NCBI RefSeq assembly: GCF_007991635.1 | Contig: NZ_BJYS01000007.1 | Span: 1 to 64,000 of the forward strand | Length of the DNA stretch: 64,000 nucleotides | Origin: Adhaeribacter aerolatus | Lineage (GTDB): Bacteria; Bacteroidota; Bacteroidia; Cytophagales; Hymenobacteraceae | Reading direction: 5' to 3' | Position numbers and translations under genes: made by a program | Notes under the pieces: generated by a model | Told to the model about the DNA's origin: nothing | Database searches by the model: none | The model's input: the letters and a program-made list of their open reading frames with translations, nothing else | Part shown: in pieces, positions 42,606 through 52,099 of the stretch | Layout: every line of letters starts with the position of its first letter | Position numbering within the stretch: the stretch's first letter is position 1

Positions 42606-43183
42606 AAATCTAAAAAATTCTGCAGGATTTTAGTGCCGGTAGGGCCGCTCTTTTCGGCATGAAACTGCACGGCGTAAAAATTCTGGTACTGTACGGCCGC
42701 ACTAAAAGGTTGGGGGTAATCGGCGGCTGCTATGGTGTGTTCGCTCTGGGGCACGTGGTAGCTGTGTACGAAATAAACGTAATCCTGCTCGTTCAGCCCT
42801 TTCATTAAGGGGCTTTTTAAGTTATAAATATTGTTCCAGCCCATGTGCGGCACCTTCAGATCGGTTACAAACCGTTTTACGTCTAAAGGAATAATATTCA
42901 GCATGGGCGTATCATTTTCTTCACTGTGGCGGCACATGAGTTGCATTCCCAGGCAAATACCCAGAAAGGGTTGTGTCAGTGCTGGAATAATTTTATCCAG
43001 CCCATCGGCTGTTAGTTGGCGCATAGCCGAATTTGCTTCGCCTTCCCCCGGAAAGATAACCTTATCAGCTTGCTGAATAGTTTCGCGGTCCTCGGTTAAG
43101 GTAGCCTGCACGCCTAAGCGCTCCAGCGCAAACCGCACCGACTGCACATTCCCGCCTTTATAATCAATAATAACTACGTTCAT
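42602..43183 (-). CDS. hisH: Imidazole glycerol phosphate synthase, glutaminase subunit
   Basis: 193-residue class I glutamine amidotransferase. It feeds ammonia to HisF. The nucleophile is in FLGICLGMQLM (Cys), with the His and Glu in AVQFHAEKSGPTG. IDYKGGNVQSV and VIFPGEGEA are the usual N-terminal motifs. A 71-nt gap separates it from hisB, the largest in the operon, and contains a short imperfect repeat (43194-43221). Confidence 0.96.
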   Translation of the reverse strand: MNVVIIDYKGGNVQSVRFALERLGVQATLTEDRETIQQADKVIFPGEGEANSAMRQLTADGLDKIIPALTQPFLGICLGMQLMCRHSEENDTPMLNIIPLDVKRFVTDLKVPHMGWNNIYNLKSPLMKGLNEQDYVYFVHSYHVPQSEHTIAAADYPQPFSAAVQYQNFYAVQFHAEKSGPTGTKILQNFLDL

Positions 43184-43193
43184 ATTTAAGTGG

Positions 43194-43221
43194 TTAGTAG
43201 TTAGTTATTAGTAGTTAGTTT
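43194..43221. repeat. 14-bp imperfect tandem repeat in the hisB-hisH gap
   Basis: TTAGTAGTTAGTTA is followed directly by TTAGTAGTTAGTTT. It lies in the only sizeable gap of the operon. No hairpin or promoter motif is evident. Confidence 0.7.
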
Positions 43222-43254
43222 TAATATTTCCCTGTGCAATACCTAATTACTAAA

Positions 43255-44358
43255 TTATAAAACTCCTTTGGTACTGGGCAAAGCCATATTGGTAACATCG
43301 CGAGCAACGGCCATTTTAATAGATTTGGCAACGGCTTTAAAGATGGCTTCAATTTTATGGTGTTCGTTGGCGCCTTCGGCTTTTACGTTCAGGTTGCACT
43401 TGGCCGCATCACTAAACGATTTGAAGAAATGGTAAAACATTTCGGTGGGCATATCGCCTACTTTTTCGCGTTTAAACTCGGCTTCCCAAACCAGCCAAGG
43501 GCGGCCGGAAAAATCGATTGCTACTTGCGCCAGTACATCATCCATTGGCAATAAATAACCGTAACGGCTGATGCCCATTTTATTTCCTAAAGCTTGGCTG
43601 AAGGCTTCGCCTAAAGCTATAGCGGTGTCTTCAATGGTATGGTGCTCGTCGATGTGTAAATCACCTTGTACCTGAATGGCCATATCGGCGCCAGAATGTT
43701 TACTGAGCTGCTCCAGCATATGGTCGAAGAAACCCAAACCCGTATGAATTTGCATGTGGCCTTTGCCATCCAGGTTCAGGCTTACTTGTATTTTGGTTTC
43801 ATTCGTGTTCCGGACAACCGAAGCGGTTCGATCGGGCAGCCTTAGGAATTTATAAATTTCGTCCCAGTTGGTAGTGGTTATGGTTGCACGTTCATTCGGC
43901 GCAGTTGCCAATAAAATACTTTTAGCGCCCAGGTTTTCGGCTAATTGAATATCGGTCAGGCGATCGCCGATGACATAAGAGTTGGCTAAATCGTAAGTCT
44001 CGGCAAAATATTCATTTAACATGCCAATACCCGGTTTGCGCGAAGGCAAGTTCTCGTGCTCGAAACTCCGGTCGATGTGAATATTGCTGAATGTAATGCC
44101 CTCCCCTTCCAGGATTTCCAACATTTTGTTTTGGTAAGGCCAGAATGTTTCTTCGGGGTAGGAAGTAGTGCCTAACCCGTCCTGGTTCGTAACCATTACA
44201 AAATCGTAATCCAGTTCGGTTTGTATTTTATATAAGTTCCGGATAACACCGGGGTAAAAACTAAATTTCTCGAAAGAATCTACCTGAAAATCGGTAGGTG
44301 GCTCTAGCAGGATGGTGCCATCCCGGTCGATAAACAAAACCTTCTTTTTGCTAATCAT
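43255..44358 (-). CDS. hisB: Bifunctional histidinol-phosphatase / imidazoleglycerol-phosphate dehydratase
   Basis: 367 residues. An N-terminal HAD phosphatase (about 1-165; [14 protein letters not shown] nucleophile Asp, [23 protein letters not shown]) is fused to IGPD (about 175-367; [33 protein letters not shown] manganese ligands, [12 protein letters not shown]). It catalyses the seventh and last-but-two steps. The fused form is usual in Bacteroidota. 7 nt separate it from hisC. Confidence 0.96.
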   Translation of the reverse strand: MISKKKVLFIDRDGTILLEPPTDFQVDSFEKFSFYPGVIRNLYKIQTELDYDFVMVTNQDGLGTTSYPEETFWPYQNKMLEILEGEGITFSNIHIDRSFEHENLPSRKPGIGMLNEYFAETYDLANSYVIGDRLTDIQLAENLGAKSILLATAPNERATITTTNWDEIYKFLRLPDRTASVVRNTNETKIQVSLNLDGKGHMQIHTGLGFFDHMLEQLSKHSGADMAIQVQGDLHIDEHHTIEDTAIALGEAFSQALGNKMGISRYGYLLPMDDVLAQVAIDFSGRPWLVWEAEFKREKVGDMPTEMFYHFFKSFSDAAKCNLNVKAEGANEHHKIEAIFKAVAKSIKMAVARDVTNMALPSTKGVL

Positions 44359-44365
44359 GCTTTAT

Positions 44366-45430
44366 TTAACTAAATCTTTTTTCGGCCAACGCTTTTAAAG
44401 CTTCTACCAACGCTTTGTTCTCGGAGTCGGTGCCGACAGACACCCGCAAACAATTATAACAATTAAGCTGATTGGTACGGTTACGCACCACAATGCCCTG
44501 CTGCAACAAATAATCATAGATTTTATTTGCATCGGTTACCTGAATGAGGAGGAAGTTGGCATCCGACGGATAAACTTTCTGCACCACCGGCACTTGTTTT
44601 AGAGCTTGCTGCAAATATTCCCGGCCCTGGTTTATTTCGGCAATCATTTCGGGCAGTTGGTCAGCGCGCTGCAAAGCATCCAGCGCAATGAGTTGGGTGG
44701 CTTCGCTGATATTGTAAGGCGGCTTAATTTTGTTCAGGAAATTGATAATTTCGGGTGAGGCAAAAGCCATTCCTAACCGCACCGCCGCCATACCCCAGGC
44801 CTTGGAAAAAGTTTGCAGCACCACTAAGTTCGGAAACTCGGCCAAGCGTTTGGACCAGCTTTCGGCATCCGCAAAATCAATATAAGCTTCGTCTACCACC
44901 ACCAAGCCGGCAAAATTCCGCAGAATATATTCGATGCTTTTGGGGTTTATCAAATTACCTGTGGGGTTATTCGGCGAGCATAGAAATATGATTTTGGTGT
45001 TGGCGTGAATCTGCCCCTGCAGTTTACTGATTTGCACCTGAAAATTCTCGTCGAGGCTGATGTGCCGGAGAAAAACATCGTTCAGGTTGGCCGCCACATC
45101 GTACATGCCGTAAGTAGGGCCAAACGTTAATATTTCGTCGTGACCCGGTTTGCAAACCAGCCGGATTAATAAATCAATGGCTTCGTCGCTGCCATTGCCC
45201 AAAAACAGCTGGCTGGGGTCTACCCCTTTAATAAAGCCAATTTTTGCTTTTAGCTTCCGCTGGTAGGGGTCCGGGTAGCGGTTAAAAGACTGGTTCTGCG
45301 CCAGACTACCCAAATTATTTTCGTTGGCATCAATGTAAATGCTGGCTTCTCCTTTAAACTCATCGCGGGCCGAGGAGTAAGGTTTCATAGCCAGAATATT
45401 GGCCCGGACCAGCGTTTTTATATCAAACAT
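44366..45430 (-). CDS. hisC: Histidinol-phosphate aminotransferase
   Basis: 354 residues, class I/II PLP aminotransferase. The PLP lysine is in VLQTFSKAWGMAAVRLG; CSPNNPTGNLI and VVDEAYIDFA are other signatures, with a final arginine region NCLRVSVGT. Converts imidazole acetol phosphate to histidinol phosphate with glutamate. It follows hisD by 4 nt. Confidence 0.95.
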   Translation of the reverse strand: MFDIKTLVRANILAMKPYSSARDEFKGEASIYIDANENNLGSLAQNQSFNRYPDPYQRKLKAKIGFIKGVDPSQLFLGNGSDEAIDLLIRLVCKPGHDEILTFGPTYGMYDVAANLNDVFLRHISLDENFQVQISKLQGQIHANTKIIFLCSPNNPTGNLINPKSIEYILRNFAGLVVVDEAYIDFADAESWSKRLAEFPNLVVLQTFSKAWGMAAVRLGMAFASPEIINFLNKIKPPYNISEATQLIALDALQRADQLPEMIAEINQGREYLQQALKQVPVVQKVYPSDANFLLIQVTDANKIYDYLLQQGIVVRNRTNQLNCYNCLRVSVGTDSENKALVEALKALAEKRFS

Positions 45431-45434
45431 AATA

Positions 45435-46727
45435 TTATAAACTTTCTAATTGCTTTAACCGGATAGAAACCGCATTTTTATGGGCATCTAAACCTTCGGC
45501 GGCCGCCATCGTTTCCACGGTTTTACCTAATTGCTGCAAACCCGCAGCCGATATTTCCTGAAAGGTAATTTTTTTCACAAAACTATCCAGGGAAACGCCG
45601 CTGTAAGCCCGGGCAAATCCGTTGGTAGGTAAGGTATGGTTGGTACCGGAGGCGTAATCGCCGAACGATTCGGAACTATAATTTCCTAAAAACACGGAGC
45701 CGGCATTTGTTACTTTTTCGGCTACCTGCTCATAATTTTCCACAGCCAATATTAAATGCTCGGGCGCATATAAATCCGAAAAAGCCAGCATCTGGTCAAC
45801 ACTTGGCAGCACCACACCTAGGCTATTATTTAAGGCTTTTTGGGCCACTTCGCGACGCGGCAAAACCTTTAATTGCACTTCCAGTTCTGCTTCAACCTGA
45901 GTAACAAAATCTACTGATTCCGAAAGTAATACAACCTGTGAATCCGGGCCATGCTCGGCTTGGGAAAGCAGATCGGCCGCCACGAAAGCCGGGTTAGCTG
46001 TAGCATCTGCCATTACCAATACTTCGGAAGGCCCGGCCGGCATATCAATCGCCACGCCTAATTTTCCAACCAGTTGTTTGGCAACTGTAACGTACTGGTT
46101 ACCTGGACCAAATATTTTATGAACGGCCGGAATACTTTCAGTGCCAAATGCCAAAGCCGCAACGGCCTGGGCACCTCCTACTTTCACAATTTTAGTAATG
46201 CCTAGTAAACCGGCGGTGTACAAAATAGCCGGGTGAACAGAACCGTCTTTGGCAGGCGGAGTACATAAAATAATATTGCGGCAACCAGCTAATTGGGCTG
46301 GTATGCCCAGCATTAGTAACGTCGAAAACAACGGTGCCGAACCGCCCGGAATATATAAACCTACCTTATCAATGGGTACACTTTTCCGCCAGCAGGTCAC
46401 GCCGTTAACCGTTTCTATCCGCCGGCTGGGTTCGCGTTGTTGTTCATGAAAAGCTTTAATATTTTGGGCTGCCTTTTGGATGGCTATTTGCAATTCCGGT
46501 GCTACAAAACCAGTGGCAGCCGTAATTTCATTTTCGGTTACCCAAAAATTATTCAGCAAAACGCCGTCAAACTTTTCGGTTAATGCCCGTAAGCCGGCGT
46601 CTCCTTCGGCTTTTACCCGCTCAAAAATGGCCTGAATAGCGGGCTCAATGGCGGCTAGTTGCTGAACCGGCCGTTGTGTAAGCGCCGGCCATTCGTCGGG
46701 GGTAGGATAAAGGACTTGCCGGATCAT
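45435..46727 (-). CDS. hisD: Histidinol dehydrogenase
   Basis: 430 residues. It oxidises histidinol to histidine in two NAD steps. VGLYIPGGSAPLFSTLLMLG, GGAQAVAALAFGTESIP, MPAGPSEVLVMADATANP and AEHGPDSQVVLL (zinc-site Gln/His) are diagnostic. It overlaps hisG by 4 nt (ATGA). Confidence 0.96.
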   Translation of the reverse strand: MIRQVLYPTPDEWPALTQRPVQQLAAIEPAIQAIFERVKAEGDAGLRALTEKFDGVLLNNFWVTENEITAATGFVAPELQIAIQKAAQNIKAFHEQQREPSRRIETVNGVTCWRKSVPIDKVGLYIPGGSAPLFSTLLMLGIPAQLAGCRNIILCTPPAKDGSVHPAILYTAGLLGITKIVKVGGAQAVAALAFGTESIPAVHKIFGPGNQYVTVAKQLVGKLGVAIDMPAGPSEVLVMADATANPAFVAADLLSQAEHGPDSQVVLLSESVDFVTQVEAELEVQLKVLPRREVAQKALNNSLGVVLPSVDQMLAFSDLYAPEHLILAVENYEQVAEKVTNAGSVFLGNYSSESFGDYASGTNHTLPTNGFARAYSGVSLDSFVKKITFQEISAAGLQQLGKTVETMAAAEGLDAHKNAVSIRLKQLESL

Positions 46728-47575
46728 AAAATCATTTTTTCGATAGGCACTACCAATATACCCTGCGCGCCGGCCTCCCGTAGCTTTTCAATAATTTCCC
46801 AGAAATCGTCTTCGTTCACAACCGAATGTACCGAGCTCCAACCTTCTTCAGCCAAGGGCAGAATAGAAGGCGCTTTCATGCCGGGTAATAAAGATTTAAT
46901 AGTCGGGATGGCCTCGTTGGGCGCATTTAACAAGATATATTTCGCCTTTTGAGCCTTCCGGACCGATTGAATTCGGAATACCAATTGGTTTAGAATCCGG
47001 GTCTTCTCGGCGGTTAACTCTGTATTCGAAATCAGGACGGCTTCGGAACGGAACACGCTTTCAACTTCGCGCAGCCCATTACTGATTAAAGTACTGCCGG
47101 AACTCACAATATCGCAGATAGCATCGGCCAAGCCAATACTGGGCGCAATTTCTACGGAGCCGCTAATGGTGTGAATATTGGCAGTTACGCCCTGCTGGGT
47201 TAAATAAGCCTGTAATAAATTAGGATAGGAAGTAGCCAGGTTTTTATCCTGTAAATCCTGTATGTTGCGGTACTCAGCGGATTTTGGAACGGCGATGGAA
47301 AGCCGGCACTTGGAAAAGCCTAACTTCTGAATGGCCAGTTCCTGCTTGCCTTCTTCCACGAGTACGTTTTCACCAACAATACCAATATCGGCAACTCCGT
47401 CGGCTACATAGCCCGGAATATCGTCGTCGCGCAGAAATAAGATTTCGAGCGGAAAATTAGTGGCTTCGGTTTTTAGTTTAAGCGAACTGTTGATAAAAGA
47501 AATACCGCACTCCCGAATCAGGTTTAGAGAATCTTCACTTAACCGACCGGACTTTTGAATAGCTAAACGGATCAT
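46724..47575 (-). CDS. hisG: ATP phosphoribosyltransferase (long form)
   Basis: 283 residues. The first, feedback-regulated step of histidine synthesis. The catalytic bilobed domain shows IRLAIQKSGRLSEDS, YVADGVADIGIVGENVL and the PRPP loop DIVSSGSTLISNGL. The C-terminal ACT-like domain (about 210-283) marks the hexameric long form that binds histidine. No HisZ is needed. First structural gene of the operon, 56 nt after the leader terminator. Confidence 0.95.
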   Translation of the reverse strand: MIRLAIQKSGRLSEDSLNLIRECGISFINSSLKLKTEATNFPLEILFLRDDDIPGYVADGVADIGIVGENVLVEEGKQELAIQKLGFSKCRLSIAVPKSAEYRNIQDLQDKNLATSYPNLLQAYLTQQGVTANIHTISGSVEIAPSIGLADAICDIVSSGSTLISNGLREVESVFRSEAVLISNTELTAEKTRILNQLVFRIQSVRKAQKAKYILLNAPNEAIPTIKSLLPGMKAPSILPLAEEGWSSVHSVVNEDDFWEIIEKLREAGAQGILVVPIEKMIL

Positions 47576-47631
47576 GAATTAAAAAATATTTTCAAAGATA
47601 TAACCCAAACACGAATAATGTGCTTAAAAAT

Positions 47632-47678
47632 GAGGAATAATCCCGTATAGAGATTTTGTAAGAAATTAATTATTCCTC
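47632..47678 (-). terminator. Attenuator terminator of the his operon
   Basis: GAGGAATAAT (minus strand, 47678-47669) and ATTATTCCTC (47641-47632) form a perfect 10-bp stem with a 27-nt loop, followed by ATTTTTAAG. The 5' arm is the last two Glu codons and stop of the leader peptide, immediately after its last His codon. A ribosome stalled on the His codons would cover this arm and prevent termination. Confidence 0.75.
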
Positions 47679-47783
47679 GTGCGAAGAATGGTGATGATGA
47701 AAGCAATGCAAAAAAGTGGCTGGGCTGCCGGAAAATACTTCGGTAGAAACAGGAGAAGAAATATTTTTTTTGCTGGTGCTCAT
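47670..47783 (-). CDS. hisL: Histidine leader peptide
   Basis: A 37-residue frame, ATG 47783 to TAA 47670. It opens MSTSKKNISSPVSTEVF and ends HCFHHHHSSHEE: six His among the last 12 residues, four of them consecutive. It lies between a good TAnnTTTG promoter and hisG, with its final codons forming one arm of a terminator. This is the hallmark of a his attenuator leader. The predicted start of transcription is almost at the ATG, so translation may be near-leaderless. The family sequence is not conserved between phyla, so homology cannot be used; the symbol is by function. Confidence 0.85.
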   Translation of the reverse strand: MSTSKKNISSPVSTEVFSGSPATFLHCFHHHHSSHEE

Positions 47784-47791
47784 TATGAGTC

Positions 47792-47821
47792 CAAAGGTAA
47801 ACGGTTTTGGCGAATTACAAA
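47792..47821 (-). promoter_or_regulatory. his operon promoter
   Basis: On the minus strand TTTG (47821-47818), 18 nt, then TACCTTTG (47799-47792, exact TAnnTTTG). Transcription would begin near 47785, two to three bases before the leader ATG. Confidence 0.65.
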
Positions 47822-47978
47822 AATGCGTTAGCCTTAAGTTTGATTTTTTAGGAAAATTTACTTATAAAGGTATATTTTTGTAAAAAGATTTAATAAGTAG
47901 AACCTATCTGGCATCATTTTTCCTTTGTTACAAAACAGAGCCTGGCTGTTGTACTAATTTGTTGGCTAAAATTAAGAT

Positions 47979-48848
47979 ATGAATAAGCATTTTTTAACCA
48001 CTTTGCTCCTCTTTATATGTTGTAGCTATACATTTGCCCAAATCCGTTTGCCGCAACCCAGCCCGGAAGCGGTGGTTTCGCAAACCATTGGCTTAACCGA
48101 TATAACCGTTACTTACCATACGCCGGGTGTAAAAGGCCGACCGGTATGGGGCAAGTTGGTACCATACGGCCAAGTTTGGCGGAGCGGGGCGAACGAAGCA
48201 ACGGTAATTTCCTTTTCTGATGATGTTAAAATAAACGGACAGGACTTGCCGGCGGGTACTTATTCCTTTTTTACCTTACCCGAATCCGAAACCAACTGGT
48301 TCGTAATATTTAACCGCAATACCGAATTATGGGGCACCGAGGGCTACAAGCCGGAAGAAGATGTGCTGCGGGTGCCGGTAAAACCAGAAGCGGCCCCTTT
48401 CCACGAATCGCTGCTTTATTATTTTTCGGATATGAAAGCCACGGAGGGGCGCTTGAACCTGGTGTGGGAAAAGCTTAAAATTCCGTTTACCATTACAGTT
48501 GAAGTTTTTAACAAAACGGTAGCCACTTTAAAAGAAGATTTAGCTAGTGTAAAAGCCGATGACTGGAACAGCTATGCCCAAGCTGCCCATTTTCTGATTC
48601 AGAACAACAAGCAACACGAACTGGCCTTGCAGTGGATTAATAAATCGATTAAGATAAAAGAGAACTTTTATAACAACTGGCTGAAAGCCCAGCTCCTGGC
48701 CCAAAAAGACGAATACGAAGAAGCCATTAACCTGACGAAAAAGGCTTTAAAATTAGGCAGCAAAGACGATAAAACCTTTACGCCATTAACTCACGAAATG
48801 GAGCGCTCTTTAGACGTGTGGAAAGTTAAAATGCACAGCCGGGATTAA
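47979..48848 (+). CDS. DUF2911 protein with C-terminal TPR-like helices
   Basis: 289 residues. Signal peptide about 1-20 (ending TFAQ). DUF2911 covers about 25-165: PSPEAVVSQTIGLTDITVTYHTPGVKGR, VPYGQVWRSGANEATVISF and LPAGTYSFFTLP are the most conserved stretches. The rest (about 185-285) consists of helical pairs like TPR motifs (HELALQWINKSIKIKENFYN, YEEAINLTKKALKLG). Exported, function unknown. Convergent with the TonB-dependent receptor gene, with a 4-nt overlap of their ends. Confidence 0.85.
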   Translation: MNKHFLTTLLLFICCSYTFAQIRLPQPSPEAVVSQTIGLTDITVTYHTPGVKGRPVWGKLVPYGQVWRSGANEATVISFSDDVKINGQDLPAGTYSFFTLPESETNWFVIFNRNTELWGTEGYKPEEDVLRVPVKPEAAPFHESLLYYFSDMKATEGRLNLVWEKLKIPFTITVEVFNKTVATLKEDLASVKADDWNSYAQAAHFLIQNNKQHELALQWINKSIKIKENFYNNWLKAQLLAQKDEYEEAINLTKKALKLGSKDDKTFTPLTHEMERSLDVWKVKMHSRD

Positions 48849-51286
48849 AAACGGGCGATAAAGCGCACGTTGAGCAACCTTGACGATAAATAATTAGGAA
48901 CGGCGTAAGTAATTTCATTTACGTCCTGCACGTAATTGTACGAAACCACATTATTAGTAGCGAGTAAATTTAAAACCTCCAGGGCGAGCCACAAACTCTC
49001 CAAGCCAAATTTATCTTCGTTCTCGTGCCGCAGGGTAATTAATTTAGAAAAACCAATATCTACCCGTTTGTAGCCCGGCATATTATACTGGTTGCGAATG
49101 CCTTCAATACCGGGCGGACTAAACGGCAGACCGGTACCATACACCAGGTTCAGGTTCATTTTAACGGTGGGATCGTTGGGTAACTGGTCCTGGAAAAATA
49201 TGCCTAACGTAATCCGCTGATCAGTTGGTCGCCGGATATAGCCTAGTGGCGCCCGTCCGATTATTTTCCGGGTTTTTGCGTCGTAAATATTCGTGGAATC
49301 GCCGGTAATATCTTCGCGCGCCGACAATATACCCAAACTAAACCACGACTCAGCACCCTTAATAAATTCGCCATTAATACGGGTATCGAATCCAACAGCA
49401 TAAGCCTTGGCATTGTTTTTCGCATAATACCGCAGCCGGACATTATCTACCTCGTAAGGGACTACGTTGGTCAGATATTTATAATAAGCTTCGGTAACTA
49501 GCTTAAAGTCGCGGTTCCAGGCTTTAAACCGGTACTCGTTGCCCGCAATAAAATGGACGGAACGTTGCGCTTTCAGGTTCTGGTTCAGGTTACCGGCCTG
49601 GTCGCGGAGTTCGCGGTAAAATGGTGGTTGGTAGTAAACGCCGGCCGCCACTTTAAACGAAAGCCGATCGTTTGTAGGCGCCACAAAAGCATACTGGATG
49701 CGCGGGCTAAAGGTTAATTCTTTGTTAAAACTCCAGTAGTTAGCCCTTACGCCATACGTCAGGGTTTCGCCACCGTCCCAGCGCAACGTTTGCTGGGCAT
49801 ATCCGCTGAAGCGATTGGAATTGAGTAAAATATCTGTCTTCAGTGAATTTTTAAGAAAAACAAAGTCAGCTGAATCGACAAACCGGTATTCATCCAATAT
49901 ATCCTGTATCCGTTCCTGGCTCCATTTAATGCCCCATTGTACCTGGTTGCGGTTACCTAATTCCCAAACGTGGCGGGTTTCCAGGGCAAAAATACGGGCC
50001 GTTAAATTATTACGCGCGTAGTTGTATTCGGTACCTGCATCGCGCTCCTGTACGCATTTGTTAAAGTCTTTGGAGTTGGGGTCCAGATCGATATCGCAAA
50101 AGTTATAACCGGCTTCAATGTTTCGCAACTCCCGCTCCCGCGATAGCAAAGAAGAAATAATAAAATGAGCTGTGTAGGCATCGTTAAACCGGTGCTGTAA
50201 ATTCAGGCCGCCCTGGTAAGCATCATACTCCATCCGCTCCCGCCCTTCGTAAGCTACCCGCAGTCGCACGTACTGGTTTACGGTACCAAAAGTAGTTTCG
50301 CGTAAGCTGGGAATTACGAGGTATTTATTCCGGGCTAAACTGCCCACGAAACCTAATGTCGTACGTTCCGGATTTTCCTTTTTACCTAAACTCAGGTTAA
50401 AGTAACCCTGTATGTCACCGAATTTAGGCTGATAATTACCACTGGTTTGCAAACTTTTATTAAAGAGTAACTGGGCGTTTTTATAACGGGTACCTATCAG
50501 GTAAGTAAATCGTTTATTACGGGTAATACCTTCCAAGTGCGCAGCTCCACCCAGCAAACCACCCGTAACCGAACCGGCAAAGTGTGTGGGTATTTTGTAA
50601 TCAATATTTAAAACGGAGGAAAGTTTGTCACCATATTTCGGTTGCCAACCGCCGGCCGAAAATTCAATATTACCAACCAGGTCGGGGTTAATAAAGCTTA
50701 AGCCTTCCTGTTGGGCGTTCGAAACCAAAAACGGCCGGTAGATCTCAATGCCATTTACATACACGAGGTTTTCGTCGTAATTACCGCCCCGCACCGAATA
50801 AGTAGAAGATAATTCGTTGTTGCTGATTACGCCGGGCAGCGTTACCAATATTTTATTAAACTCGCCGAAAGGCGTGGGTAGTTGTTTGGTAAGCCGGGGC
50901 TCCAGGCGGGTAATGCTTACCTCCTCGCGCGTGTTATTGCGTTTAAGCCCGGTAATTGTAACGGTTTGTAGGGCAGTGGTATCATTTGTCAGCACCACTG
51001 TTATTTCGCGTTGTTCTCCTGTTTTCAGGCGTAAAGCCACCTGCTGCTCCCGATAGTTTATATACTTTATAATGAGCTGAATATCCTCTTCTGCCGGAAC
51101 AGATAATTTAAATACGCCCTGGGCATTAGTGAGGGTTCCGGTGTTGGTACCTTTTAGGCCTACCGAAGCCGAAAACAGGGGCGTTTGGGATTGCGATACG
51201 ACCTTACCGGTTACTGTAGCTTGCTGGGCAAATACCCTTAAAGAAAATAAAAAAAGCAAACAACAGGTAAATAGTTTCGGGTGCAT
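48845..51286 (-). CDS. TonB-dependent receptor (outer membrane)
   Basis: 813 residues: signal peptide (about 1-20, LRVFAQQ), a carboxypeptidase-regulatory-like beta-sandwich (about 23-105; VTGKVVSQSQTPLFSASVGLKGT), plug domain (about 125-235; IEIYRPFLVSNAQQEGLSFI in its middle) and a 22-strand barrel ending in F. No SusD partner follows, so it is more likely an iron/cofactor or peptide importer than a glycan importer. Gene order then gives rpe 4 nt upstream, possibly the same transcript. Confidence 0.85.
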   Translation of the reverse strand: MHPKLFTCCLLFLFSLRVFAQQATVTGKVVSQSQTPLFSASVGLKGTNTGTLTNAQGVFKLSVPAEEDIQLIIKYINYREQQVALRLKTGEQREITVVLTNDTTALQTVTITGLKRNNTREEVSITRLEPRLTKQLPTPFGEFNKILVTLPGVISNNELSSTYSVRGGNYDENLVYVNGIEIYRPFLVSNAQQEGLSFINPDLVGNIEFSAGGWQPKYGDKLSSVLNIDYKIPTHFAGSVTGGLLGGAAHLEGITRNKRFTYLIGTRYKNAQLLFNKSLQTSGNYQPKFGDIQGYFNLSLGKKENPERTTLGFVGSLARNKYLVIPSLRETTFGTVNQYVRLRVAYEGRERMEYDAYQGGLNLQHRFNDAYTAHFIISSLLSRERELRNIEAGYNFCDIDLDPNSKDFNKCVQERDAGTEYNYARNNLTARIFALETRHVWELGNRNQVQWGIKWSQERIQDILDEYRFVDSADFVFLKNSLKTDILLNSNRFSGYAQQTLRWDGGETLTYGVRANYWSFNKELTFSPRIQYAFVAPTNDRLSFKVAAGVYYQPPFYRELRDQAGNLNQNLKAQRSVHFIAGNEYRFKAWNRDFKLVTEAYYKYLTNVVPYEVDNVRLRYYAKNNAKAYAVGFDTRINGEFIKGAESWFSLGILSAREDITGDSTNIYDAKTRKIIGRAPLGYIRRPTDQRITLGIFFQDQLPNDPTVKMNLNLVYGTGLPFSPPGIEGIRNQYNMPGYKRVDIGFSKLITLRHENEDKFGLESLWLALEVLNLLATNNVVSYNYVQDVNEITYAVPNYLSSRLLNVRFIARF

Positions 51287-51290
51287 TCAA

Positions 51291-51950
51291 TTAAACGTTA
51301 ACTGAATTTTTTAAAGCCGCAATGGTTTTTAAAGGTTCCGGCGATGAAAACACGAAATTACCGGCTACCAATACATTGGCCCCTTGTTCTATTAACGCCA
51401 CCGAATTTTGTTGGTTTACGCCCCCATCTATTTCAATTAAAGCTTTAGAGCCACTCTCCCGGATTAATTCTTTTGCCTCTTGTACTTTTTGGAAAGTACG
51501 CTGAATAAATTTCTGGCCACCAAACCCGGGGTTTACCGACATGATGAGCACCAGATCTAAATCCTGAATAATTTCAGATAAAACCTGCACTGGTGTGTGG
51601 GGGTTTAATGCAACGCCGGCTTTGGCGCCGGAATCTTTTATTTGCTGAACCGTGCGGTGCAGGTGCGGACAAGCCTCGTAGTGCACGGTAATATTTCCGG
51701 CTCCGGCAGCCCGGAACTGCTCTACATAACGGCCAGGTTCCTGAATCATTAAATGCACGTCCAGCACCTTGGTCGCGTATTTTTTAACTGCCTCCAGTAC
51801 CGGAAATCCGAAAGAAATATTGGGCACAAACACCCCATCCATTACATCAAAGTGAATCCATTCGGCTTCGCTTTGGTTAAGCATGTTTACTTCGGATTGG
51901 AGGTTAGCAAAATTGGCGGCTAAAAGAGATGGCGCAATAATCGTGTTCAC
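51291..51950 (-). CDS. rpe: Ribulose-phosphate 3-epimerase
   Basis: 219-residue TIM barrel. It interconverts ribulose-5-P and xylulose-5-P in the pentose phosphate pathway. IAPSLLAANFANLQSE, WIHFDVMDGVFVPNISFG, LDVHLMIQEP, MSVNPGFGGQKFI and IEIDGGVNQQN are all present, including the metal-binding Asp and His residues. It directly precedes the TonB-dependent receptor gene on the minus strand. Confidence 0.96.
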   Translation of the reverse strand: MNTIIAPSLLAANFANLQSEVNMLNQSEAEWIHFDVMDGVFVPNISFGFPVLEAVKKYATKVLDVHLMIQEPGRYVEQFRAAGAGNITVHYEACPHLHRTVQQIKDSGAKAGVALNPHTPVQVLSEIIQDLDLVLIMSVNPGFGGQKFIQRTFQKVQEAKELIRESGSKALIEIDGGVNQQNSVALIEQGANVLVAGNFVFSSPEPLKTIAALKNSVNV

Positions 51951-52099
51951 GGGCTTGTTGTTGGTTAGGCTATTTACCAGCTTTGTTTGCTGATTCCGGT
52001 ACGTTGCTTTAATAATTTATAAATATTAATAGTAGACTTAATTAAGGTTTATTAAAAGTTTAGCCTTTGACTGGCAAACCCTTGCTTAACCCTTTATTT

